Source: Primula veris
Lineage: Eukaryota; Streptophyta; Magnoliopsida; Ericales; Primulaceae
DNA: 64,000 nucleotides
NCBI GenBank assembly: GCA_963682055.1
Contig: OY821748.1
Location: 687,001-751,000 of the forward strand
Direction: 5' to 3'
Below, in pieces: positions 21,723 to 31,110 of the stretch. The notes under the pieces are model-generated. The model ran no database searches. It had not been told where the DNA came from and worked only from the letters and a program-made list of their open reading frames with translations. Numbering within the stretch: position 1 is the stretch's first letter; each line of letters opens with the position of its first letter. A program made the translations under genes and the position numbers.

Positions 21723-22430
21723 TTGGATCGAACCACTGCAATCTCAATTCCCGAGAAGCACGAGCCATGGCATTGGTTCTCTAGTTCAGCAGCTAGCTGG
21801 GACGGACAACCATGGAGTTTCTTAAGTAGTCGTGGTGGTCGTGGGAATAGTAGTACAAAAGATGAACAAAAGCCATGGAAGATAAGATCATCAGTAGTTC
21901 ATTCTATGGGAGTGCACCATGGAGCAGTGAGGTGTTTAGCTGTTTGTCGTGAGGATGAGTCTACAGTTTTAACAGGTGGAGTTGGTCCAGGATTCAGGGG
22001 ATCTGTTCAGAAATGGAACTTGTCTACAGTCCAGTGTACATCTGGCTATTATGGTCATGGCGAGGTACATATGTTAGACTTCTCCTATTTTAGTTATGGA
22101 AACAATTCTATCTCGAAGCCTAATCACATGCGTCTTTGAATATCTTTCTACCGGTGATAAGTACAGTAATAGCGATTCTGTGGATTTCAGGTTGTGAATG
22201 ACATGTGTGTTTTATCATCACATGAGAGGGTAGCTTCTTGTGATGGAACAGTACATGTGTGGAACATTCAAACCGGGAAACTTGTATCAAATTTTGCTGA
22301 ATCTTCAACAAATTCTCCTTATGTTACTTCTCCACTGGCTTCTGTTGCAAAGATTAAGAGTGATCATATAATAATCATCATCAGTGTTTGCTCTTCAGCT
22401 TTTAGAATCGATGGATGCTCATGAAAGTTA
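21723..22430 (+). pseudogene. GFS12-like WD40 fragment (two exons, no BEACH domain)
   Basis: Two exons (21723-22064 and 22191-about 22415) with GT-AG junctions encode the start of the C-terminal WD40 region of a GFS12-like BEACH/WD40 protein: EPWHWFSSSAASWDG, VHHGAVRCLAV, VQKWNLSTVQCTSGYYGHGE, then VVNDMCVLSSHERVASCDGT and VHVWN. GFS12 proteins act in vacuolar trafficking and carry kinase-like and BEACH regions before these repeats; none of that is present. No in-frame ATG opens the fragment, and it breaks off at a DC1-derived inverted repeat. I read it as an orphan gene fragment. Confidence 0.75.
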
Positions 22431-23222
22431 TCTGTCAACTGTCCATCCACGCCTGCGAAAGGGTAATGACAAGTTGTCTTATTTATAACTTTTAAACTGA
22501 CACAAGCAAGTTGAGCTTCTTGTGGTAATTACTAATTATCGCACTGAAACTCAACCGAAAACCTTAGAATATTTTGCCCATTATGAAACTCTAGTAGTTT
22601 GAATATCATTTTCTTCAAGATTAAACATTCTAGATTGGTCCTCAGGTTAACAAAACCACAGGTGAATTGGTCTTAAAATTGGTCCTCAGGTCAACAAGAT
22701 TATCATTCTTTTGGATGTGATCTCGATTCGATAGGAGCTCCAACTCTGATTGTGATCAATGTATACAATGGCAATTGGCATAACCTTTTTATTTAGAGAT
22801 TCACTAAAGCCTACGCATCCAAGCATATCTTGTAATAAGTAAAAATTAAAAAACTCAACCAAACATGAGTTATCAACTTATCATCCTAATATGATATGAT
22901 TAGTTGTTCAAGCTACATAAATTATAAGATTGCGTTTATCAAACAGAGTTGTACAGATTTAAGACTAGTTCAGTCGTGGTTCTGTTCACCTGAGGACCAG
23001 TCAAGAATGTTCAATCTTGAAGAAAATGACATTCAAACTACTAGGAGCTGCTTACTGGGTAAAAACTTCTAAATTTTTATATTGTTTGGTTATGAGTTTG
23101 AGTGTGATAATTAGTAATTACCACAAGAAGCTCCACTTGTTTGTGTCAGATTATATTAAAACGTGTCATTACCACTTCGCAGGCATGGATGGACAGTTGA
23201 AAGATAACTTCCATGAGCATCC
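22413..23222. repeat. Inverted repeat derived from a DC1 gene 5' end
   Basis: Left arm 22413-about 22675 and right arm about 22960-23222 are inverted copies, roughly 260 bp each, with a spacer near 285 bp. The right arm in plus orientation has an acceptor-like TTCGCAG followed by DC1 coding sequence (MDGQLKDNFHEHP). The left arm is the same sequence reversed. Transcription across it would give a long imperfect hairpin. Confidence 0.85.
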
Positions 23223-23247
23223 GTTGATTCGAAAAGCTGAAGATTAA
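23184..23247 (+). pseudogene. DC1 gene first coding exon fragment
   Basis: After TTCGCAG, the frame encodes MDGQLKDNFHEHPLIRKAED and then a stop. It matches the start of the DC1 gene at 24878 in style (HEHPLI). Only the beginning of the first DC1 module is left, and the following bases drift away from the family. Confidence 0.7.
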
Positions 23248-23750
23248 AAAAATGATGACTAGTAAGCTATCATTTTGACATGAAAATCAAATGTGACGAA
23301 TGTTTGACACAAAATTCGGGCCCTTGGAGATCATGACTGTTTAGGGTATAAATATACGATTAACACTAATCAATAATCATGTATAGACAAGACAGTATAC
23401 CATAACTTGTTCAGTGGTGCAAGCTTATTGAGAAATAGAAGGCTTGAACCTATATATAGCTGTTTTAATTAACAGGCTGTGTTTGTTTACTCTTTCTACA
23501 CTTGTTTAATAGACCAGAAAATCAATAATTGAAAGTTCACTTTAGAACCATTTTTTGAATAGCTGCTATAATGATTGTAATATTATTTTTGCCCAATCCT
23601 TCCGCGTTGAGCTATCTACTTCATTACCTCCTAAAGTTTACTATTTGTACTATATATGGTTACTTGTTATTTGTTAATCTACGCACTAATTTCGCTCATT
23701 CCATACTTAGTTGTCTTATTTGTACTATGGTTACTTGTTATTTGTACTAT
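23248..23750. other. Gene-free stretch
   Basis: No gene seen. It contains a short decayed stretch after the DC1 exon fragment and a local repeat of TTATTTGTACTATGG near 23717-23752. Confidence 0.5.
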
Positions 23751-23790
23751 GGTGGCATTTAATCAACCCTAAAATTGATTAAATGCCACC
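23751..23790. repeat. Perfect 16-bp inverted repeat
   Basis: GGTGGCATTTAATCAA and its exact reverse complement are separated by CCCTAAAA. It abuts the target site of the hAT-like MITE at 23796. It could be a tiny foldback MITE remnant or a stem-loop. Confidence 0.85.
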
Positions 23791-23795
23791 ACACG

Positions 23796-24258
23796 TAAGG
23801 CTGTAAATGAGCCGAGACGAGACGAGACGAGAAATCTCTTGTTCGTGTTCGGTTCGTTAGGTTTGTAGCCTTGTTCGTTTTCGTCTCGTGATCGTGACGA
23901 ACAATTAGATTAACGTTCATGTTCGGCTCGTAAATAATTGAAAAAGTTCGGCTCGTGTTCGTTTCCTGAACTCTTAATGAGTCGAATGTGATTTATAAAT
24001 GCTCGTTTAAGTTCGGCTTGTGTTCAGTTCGTTTCGTACTTTGAAAAAGTCTAAATTAAAATAATTATATATATATATATATATATATCTAAACGAACAC
24101 GAGCATAAACGGAACGAACAAAGTCATGTTCATGTTCAGTTCATTTATCAGACGAACACTGTATTCTAGTTCATTATCAGTTTATTTATATATGAACGAG
24201 CATTAGCCGATACGAACATGAATTTTTTCACGAACAACTCATCTCATTTACGGTCCTA
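23796..24258. mobile_element. hAT-like MITE between DC1 fragment and DC1 gene
   Basis: The ends TAAGGCTGTAAATGAG and CTCATTTACGGTCCTA are inverted, with flanks ACCACACG and ACCACAAG (8 bp, one mismatch). The interior is rich in GTTCGGCTCGTGTTCG repeats and an AT run at 24066-24088. The 8-bp duplication fits hAT. Confidence 0.75.
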
Positions 24259-24266
24259 ACCACAAG

Positions 24267-24877
24267 ACAGGCATATAGATTTAAGTCTCAACTTAACAAG
24301 TTATAACGTGCATCACATCAATGTGCACCATGTTACTCGCATGTAAATTTATTTTTTTATAATTGAATTTTCCTGTTCTTTACAATTCTTTATGATTTCC
24401 CTTTTAATTTGGTTCCATTTGCGGTGCATAACTTAAAAGACTTTTTTATATATATATTTACTCCTACTTTCCAAGAACATAGTTTCATTCTTATTTTAAA
24501 TCAAGTAAATTAGCTTGAGCTTGTGCAAAGTTGACCTTGTCTCAACGAACACTTGCAAGGTATTGTAGAGAAACAATGTATACAATGTACATTTAGTCAT
24601 TTCTAAAATAGTAGTACATAGCATAAAGAAAAAAGAAAGAAAAAAAGAGATAGCTAGAGAGCCTTGAGCATTAGATGATTTTCAAAGTTTGAAGATCCTA
24701 AAATTGATTTCAAAGGTGAACCCTAGTCCTTTTTACATATGCTTTACTCCTTCAAATGAAAATATTGTAATTCTAGGTAGATCCAACATGCTAGCGATTA
24801 AGGTATAAGCTTTTAAAAAATAACTTGTTATTACCATTTGACAGGCAACCCCCGTTTCAGAACATATTCAGCGAGAC
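24267..24877 (+). promoter_or_regulatory. DC1 gene upstream region with probable 5' UTR exon
   Basis: Upstream of the DC1 start there is a consensus acceptor (TTTGACAG at 24837-24844) and, further up, a donor-like AAAG|GTGAAC near 24713. A 5' UTR exon around 24600-24713 spliced to 24845 is therefore likely. The paralogous fragments at 22440 and 23180 also have an intron end just before the coding start. Confidence 0.5.
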
Positions 24878-27292
24878 ATGGAGGGGAGAGAGTTGCAACA
24901 TTTTTTCCATAAGCACCCGTTGATTCTCAGAGTTGAAGAACCAAAAACTAATGGTAGTAATGATCATCCAGGGGAGAAGATAAAATGTGATGGGTGTTTG
25001 ATAACAATTTCAAGCCCTTTTTACAGTTGCGAAGAGTGTCGATTCTTCTTGCATAAGGTATGCGCCGAACTACCGAGGTCATTGGACCACCCCTTGCACC
25101 CAAAACACACTCTCGTCCTCTTTAAGAGTTATCCTTTTAGTAATGTTAGTTTTCATTGCGATCTGTGTGGAAAAGAGGGGCCCGGAAAAGGTCCGACTGG
25201 GTTCATTTACTATTGTAACAAATGTTCATTTCATTTTGACATGACATGTGCTTCGGGAACACAAAAGATTGTAGATAAATGCCATCCACATCCACTAACT
25301 CCATTACAGGTTCCACTCACATTTTTCTGTCATATCTGTTGCAAAGAGGAAGAGGGTTTGTCTTACAAGTGTTACAGCTGCCCCTTTTGGGTTCACCAAA
25401 ACTGTACCTTATTAGGCGACACAGTTGAACATAGCCATCATGACTATCCATATGCATTGAGAGAGCTGCAACATTTCTTCCATGAGCATCCTTTGATGCT
25501 CATAGCCTATGAGTGTAAAACTGAATACGGTATCGAGCATACAAACATGAAATTAGAATGTTATGGGTGTAGGACACCAATCTTGGGACCTTTCTACAGT
25601 TGTGGAGAGTGTCAATACTTCTTGCATAAGGTATGCGCCGAACTACCGAGTGTGTTGGACCACCCCCTACACCCAGAACACCCCCTCTCCCTCCTTCAGA
25701 GGTCTCATAATGACTATAAATGTTTTTTATGCAGAGAAACTGGGTCCAAAATGATGGTTTTCTATTGTTCCATCTGTGAGTTTTATCTGGACATAAAATG
25801 TGCTTTAGTAGCACATGTGATTCAAGAAAAATGCCATCCACATCCATTAACTCCTTTAGAGATCCAAATATCATTCCTATGTCATGTTTGTTTGGAAGAG
25901 AAGAAAGGTCTCTCATACAGGTGTAACATTTGCCCTTTTCGGGTTCACCAAAATTGTACTTTGATACCTAGCACGGTTAAACAGCAGTATCATGGCCATC
26001 TTCTCAAACTTATTCCGTCAATTCCATTTAAGTATTCTAAGGTCAGCGAATACTGTGACATCTGTCACGGTAAGCTCTTCATGTATCAATGCATCTACGG
26101 TTGCGAAATGTGTCTGTTTTTTGCCCATGCCAGTTGCGCAATATCAGAAGCCATACAACCAACGTCAACATCATGGTTAGTCAATCTAATATTAATATTA
26201 CTAACTTCATGGGAGTGTATATCCTGTGTATTTTTCATCCATGAGAATTTGAAATTGATGATGATAAAAATGCTCTTATGTGAATTTTTATAACTAACTT
26301 GGTGTATTATAACTTGTAGGGAACAAAATACCGATGGTCAAAGTCTAATCCTTTTGCCCATGAAACAAAATTCAACGGATTTGATATCAAGATTTGTTAG
26401 GAATTATATTGATGTAGATGTTAATATAGTTAATAAGATCGATTATTTTGACCATGAGCACCCGTTGTTCCTAATTGATGAGAAAACGAATGATAAATCA
26501 TGTGACGCATGTGCAATACCTATATCGCCTCCCTCCTATGGTTGTGTTGAGTGTAATTATTTCTTACACAAGTGTTGTACCGATTTACCCAAACAGATTC
26601 GCCACCCACTGCATCCTCAACACCAACTTACCCTACATACAGCAAGTTTATTGTGGTGTGAATACTGCAAGCAGTGCTGCAATTTAATTTTCTACCGATG
26701 CTCCGAATGTGTAGACTTTGGGATGGACATCAACTGTGCTTCAATATTGCAAACAAGTGTAGTATACCATGAAGCTCACAAACACCCTCTCATACCAATA
26801 ATTAAATCATCCTCAAGCCGATGTACTGCATGTGGTGACAAACCGTACTTTGAATATATCCTACATTGCGACACGTGTAAGTTTGAATTATGCTTTAGGT
26901 GTGCTATGATGCCACCTGTCATGGAACATAGGTATGGGAAATCAGAGCCCTTCATATTAACTTACTCTCCGCTTGAGAATCATTATAGCGAATATATATG
27001 TGAGCTATGTATGAAAGACCTAAACCCGAAACTCTGGTTCTACCATTGTGTCTTTGCTGATCAATTCGTTCATGTAAAGTGCATGGTCGATTGTGGGGCA
27101 AATTCAAATATCAAGTATGGAAAGTCCATCAAGTTCAAAGGATTTCACGAACACGAGGTTACTACGATTTCATGTATCTACGATGTCTCTTGCTGCAGCA
27201 GGTGTCGTCACCCTTTGAGAACTGGTTTGTATGCAGGTGTTGGGCTTGAATGTAATACTTGCAACTTTAGGACTCATTTGTATTGCCCATAG
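24878..27292 (+). CDS. Cysteine/histidine-rich C1 (DC1) domain protein, 756 aa
   Basis: Plant DC1 proteins are zinc-binding, C1-like proteins of mostly unknown role, often stress-linked. Exons 24878-26175 and 26320-27292 join in frame (TG|G, Trp) over a GT-AG intron. The protein is a string of about ten C1-like modules of the pattern H-x-HPL...CDxC...YxC..C.FFLHxxCAELP. Residues about 1-190 and 195-400 are an internal duplication: FHKHPLIL/FHEHPLML, FYSCEEC/FYSCGEC, HPHPLTPL twice. It ends with CNTCNFRTHLYCP. The ATG is the first in frame after the acceptor. Partial copies lie on both sides (22413-23247 and 27650-28093), so this is a tandem family locus. There is no signal peptide or membrane segment. 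Confidence 0.88.
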
Positions 27293-27649
27293 AAAAAGAG
27301 AGCTACAAAGTTCAAGTAGATCTAAAGGATTTTGACCAAAAAGGGAAAGTCGCATACGATTACAATTTCAGAGGAGATGAGAGAGCTGTAAAGACGGAGA
27401 AGAAAATCCTTTCTTTCCCGTAAATTTCATAATAATCCACTTGGCTACTTTAGAGTGTTTCTATTTTCGGTGTTGAACAAGTTTAGTGTGTAGTTTGATA
27501 CTAGTAAAGAAGCCCGCACGATGCGCGGGGAAACGAATTGAGCCGATAAATCGCTTGATAGGTCTATCTGGAGAAAAAACACTAATTTATAAGTATAGAC
27601 AATAATCATACTCACAAACAAAGATTAGTACAAATTTATTTTTCATGTG
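27293..27649. other. DC1 3' flank and repeat junction
   Basis: Probable 3' UTR, then a GC-rich hairpin-like CCCGCACGATGCGCGGG at 27512-27528 of the kind seen at ends or breakpoints of plant repeats, and AT-rich DNA. No gene. Confidence 0.5.
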
Positions 27650-28093
27650 GTCGGCCTCCTTCGATGCAACATCTATGGCTTCAGATTATGCTTCAACTGT
27701 GCTATGGCACCACCTGTCATAAAGCACAAGTAAGGGAAATCAGAGCCCTTTAAATTAACTTACCATCCACTTGAAAATCATTACAACGAATATATATGTG
27801 AGATATGTCTGAAAAGGCTAAACCCAAAATTCTGGTACTACCATTGTGTCTATGCTTATCAATTTTCTCATATATGGTGCATGCTCTGGAGTGGCTTTGA
27901 TTCAAATATAAAATACGGAAAGCCCTGGATGTTTGAATATCATGAACAAAAGCTTACTACGACTTCATATACTTATGATTGCTCGCGCTGCAACTGGTGT
28001 CGTGAGCCTTTGAGGACTGGTTTTGCAGATGCTGGGTTTGAATGTAAACCTTGTAACTTCAGGATTCATCTAAGATGCCCATGTTATCAATAG
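27650..28093 (+). pseudogene. Truncated DC1 gene copy
   Basis: A partial duplicate of the last third of the DC1 gene, from the CFNCAMAPPVIKHK region to the end (KPCNFRIHLRCPCYQ). It has an in-frame TAA where the intact gene has a Tyr codon (RYGKSEPF against K-stop-GKSEPF), and it lacks a start and all upstream modules. The open part after the stop keeps the Cys/His pattern, so decay is recent. Confidence 0.85.
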
Positions 28094-28516
28094 CATGAAG
28101 GCTGGCTCGGCAGCAAGATAGTGTCCGAGATTATATTTTGGATTCTTGCTATTAACTCTTTTGCAATCCGAATCTGTATGTATGAGCTACAGTGTGATGA
28201 TGTAAGATTGATACAAGTTGGATTTGATAAAATAAATTGGTATTTACATTTATAATCAGCACAAGCTACCTTTATATGACCAGAACCAACTCACGGTAAT
28301 CAGGGGATTGTTCAAAATTTTACCCACACACTTTTCAAACTGTATTCTCACACACCACTACTTAACTACTGCTACTACTACATATACAGTCCCAATTAAA
28401 GTATTAAAAACGGGTCCTGGGCTTCAAGCTCTTCAAGTTGCGCGTATTTGAACAGAATTATAGAGCTATAAGTTATGTAATCCACTCTAAATCAGTTTTA
28501 GTATAAAGCGAAACAC
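28094..28516. other. Gene-free stretch
   Basis: Flank of the DC1 pseudogene up to the breakpoint of the PPR duplication. Nothing else seen. Confidence 0.5.
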
Positions 28517-28620
28517 AAATTGGCCGGGGAATGGGAAAATGTCTGTGACATACGATCGAAAAGGAAAAGAAATTTTGTCTCTAAAAACCCTTGTTGTAGT
28601 TGAGTGGATATAAAGGAATC
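28517..28620 (+). pseudogene. PPR-DYW duplicate, part 1 (left of retrotransposon)
   Basis: Copy of 20829-20932 of the PPR gene with few changes, one of which turns the conserved Trp codon TGG of SWVDIKE into TGA. It stops at GAATC, the target site of the inserted retrotransposon, and resumes at 37260. Confidence 0.9.
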
Positions 28621-29876
28621 TGTTGGTCCGTAGGAGTCTAAACCTTAGAGGGGGGGGGGGGGGGTGAATAAGGTTTTGTACGTTTTTCGCGGAATGAAAT
28701 CTATGGGTTATTAACAAGGTTAATGTGTGATATTTATAACAAAAACTCTTTCGTTAACTAATTATTGCTAGATAAATCTAAGCAAGCAATAAATGTAAGC
28801 GATAAATAATTACGAAAAGTAAGAGTTAAGGGAAAGAAATAACGCAAGATTTATAGAGGTTCGGCAAACCGCGCCTACGTCCTCTCCTCGGTATTTTCAC
28901 TACCGAGTGTTTCACTAAAATCTTCGTTTCAAGGTTACACCTTAACGAGCTTAATCAACCGATTACGCTCCCCCTCACTATATGAGTATCCCGAATAAAT
29001 GACCTAGAGCTTTTAAGCTACACTTGCTTAAAAGCCTCTACCCAATTCACTCGCTCACAAATGAGTTTATAAAATTACTCTTTTACAAATTTGATCACTC
29101 ACTAACAAATAATATCTCGAAATTTATAGATTACAAGAATAATACTTTCGAAAATATTTAATAATACAAGTGAGATTTTGGTAGTATAAGCTTTAAGAAT
29201 TTCTTAGTAGTATTTGCTTAAAATGTTTTGGATGCTTGGATAATTTTCTTCAAAGGGATTGGGAGCCTTTTGTAGGGAGAGAAGCTTCAGCAATTAATTT
29301 CAGACCGTTGCTGGTTGTTGGCAGAATTGAATGCTGGTTAATGCAGTGGTTCGCCCAATTTTCAGGAAGAGCTTAAAAGCTGGAATTTGAAATTCTACAG
29401 AAACGATCGGTCGTTTCTGTAAAACGATCGGTCGTTTTTCATCTTGGCTCACTGGAAGAATTCAGCACTGAAACGATCGGTCGTTGATTCTGGCGATCGG
29501 TCGTTTTTGTTCTTTGCTCACTGGAAGAAATCACACTTAAAACGATCGGTCGTTTTAAGCCTGCGATCGGTCGTTTTTGTGTTGAGCTCATTGGAAGAAA
29601 ATTTCATTGAAATGATCGATCGTTTAAGCTTATGAATCAGTCGTTTTTGTTCTGGGCTTGTTTTCGGTTTCTTCGACAAACCTCGAAACCCCATAACTAA
29701 TTCGTTTCTAATCCGATTTTAGTTCCGCTTGAACCATTGGCTTCGTAATTTCGCAATTTATCATTTTGAACCTTTAATACACTCGATGAATGATTAGTAC
29801 GCAAAACGAGCTTTTAACATGTTTTACAAATATTGTTATCATCAAAATAATTGATTTGAAGAATCAACGTTCAACA
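28621..29876 (-). repeat. 3' LTR
   Basis: 1256 bp, TGTTGG...CAACA in plus orientation. It includes a G homopolymer near 28650 and three to four copies of a roughly 75-bp unit (29400-29660) containing GCTCACTGGAAGAA and two near-palindromes AACGATCGGTCGTT. It has one more palindrome than the other LTR. Confidence 0.95.
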
Positions 29877-29893
29877 ATCTCTCCCTTTTTGAT
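29877..29893 (-). other. Polypurine tract
   Basis: On the minus strand AAAAAGGGAGAGAT directly precedes the 3' LTR, the expected plus-strand priming site. A second purine tract, AAAGGGGGAGAAATACC on the minus strand, lies at about 30393-30410, each preceded by a TGATGATG-like motif. Multiple tracts of this sort are known from Sireviruses. Confidence 0.85.
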
Positions 29894-30440
29894 GATGACA
29901 AAATATTGACAATAACATACTATAAGCTCTTTTTGCTAAAAACAAGAATGACCGAGATGTGTAGATGATGCTTTACTTGGACAAAAGTTTTTAGAGAAAA
30001 GGCAAGTAAATGTCATAACATCCGATTTTAAAACAACGTTAAAACAATGCTAAACGAATAGGGATTATGAAGATCTATATGCAAGCGAAAATTTGGCCAT
30101 AGTTTTGCCTAAAAATGGTCAATCGCCACAAAAGAAAAACAATATTAAATAATCCATTCAACTAGCAATTATGCGCATGAATATAACAACATCAATTAAT
30201 AACCACGCATTCATCTAAAGCACAATCACGCAATGTATTCGATTTTAACAATCAATCATTATAAAACGCAACATAAAACAAAACGCATCATAGCATAAAT
30301 GAAAAGAACGTTTGCTTACTTATTACAAAAAACAACGTTGTTCAACGAAAATGGAAATAATAGAAATACAACGTAAAAACAAGAGATATAGAAGGTATTT
30401 CTCCCCCTTTGACATCATCAAAAAATAAACAACTATCCGC

Positions 30441-30806
30441 CTAGTCGCGGTGGGAGGTCGCATCATCCTCGTCTTCATCGTCGTTGTCGTTGAGCCCGGC
30501 TAGGTGGGGAAAGAATTCATTGAACTCGGCCCGATGCTCGGCGCTTTCACGATCAAGTCGATCGAGCTCTTCTTGACCCGGGTTCAAGAATCGAAACATT
30601 CGACGAGTCGTTCGCCCAATATGGTATTGGTTGATGTAGAGAGAATCGTAGAACTTGTCGGAGCGCGGGACACGAGAAGAAGATCCCACGGGAGCTTTTC
30701 CTTGACGTCGAGAGGAGGCCGGAAGATCGGTGGGTGGGATGGAATCTGAGGAGATAGCAATGTCCTCATGAGAAGCACGCGGTGTGGCCTTGGGACCGAC
30801 ATACAA
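30441..30806 (-). CDS. Extra ORF downstream of pol (121 aa), unknown
   Basis: Lies where some Sireviruses carry an env-like or additional ORF, between pol and the polypurine tracts. The protein has a Ser/Pro-rich N-terminus, a central basic/aromatic part (SDKFYDSLYINQYHIGR) and an acidic end (LNDNDDEDEDD). There is no signal peptide or membrane span, so an envelope role is not supported. The central part loosely resembles plant retroelement-associated proteins, but I cannot name the family. It may have been much longer upstream; the region before it holds palindromic repeats. Confidence 0.45.
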   Translation of the reverse strand: MYVGPKATPRASHEDIAISSDSIPPTDLPASSRRQGKAPVGSSSRVPRSDKFYDSLYINQYHIGRTTRRMFRFLNPGQEELDRLDRESAEHRAEFNEFFPHLAGLNDNDDEDEDDATSHRD

Positions 30807-30840
30807 TTAGGGTTTGTAAATGTTTAAACACTGGAGAACA

Positions 30841-30995
30841 GAAAAACGATCGGTCGTTTTGTGTTTCGATCGGTCGAAAAAGGTCTGAAAAGTTCCAGAG
30901 AGTAAGACTAAAAAACGATCGGTCGTTTTTGTGGAACGATCGGTCGTCTGTAGCAAAACGATCGGTCGTTTTAGCTGACGATCGATCGACTGTAA
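30841..30995. repeat. Internal array of CGATCGGTCG palindromes
   Basis: Six near-palindromes of the form AACGATCGGTCGTT (some shortened to CGATCGGTCG or CGATCGATCG) between pol and the extra ORF, matching the arrays inside both LTRs. Confidence 0.9.
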
Positions 30996-31110
30996 ATGAG
31001 GTACAAAACAGAAATTTTGGCACATTTCGACACAGATTTGGCAAGGAAAAAAAATATGCAAAAATACTAAAATATATGAAATTAATCAAATACATGTATA
31101 TATGTATATT

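Noticed and set aside
29444..29635. Short frame repeated in both LTRs (also 36827-37018)
   Set aside because: It is the translation of the tandem LTR module, present in both LTRs only because LTRs are duplicated.
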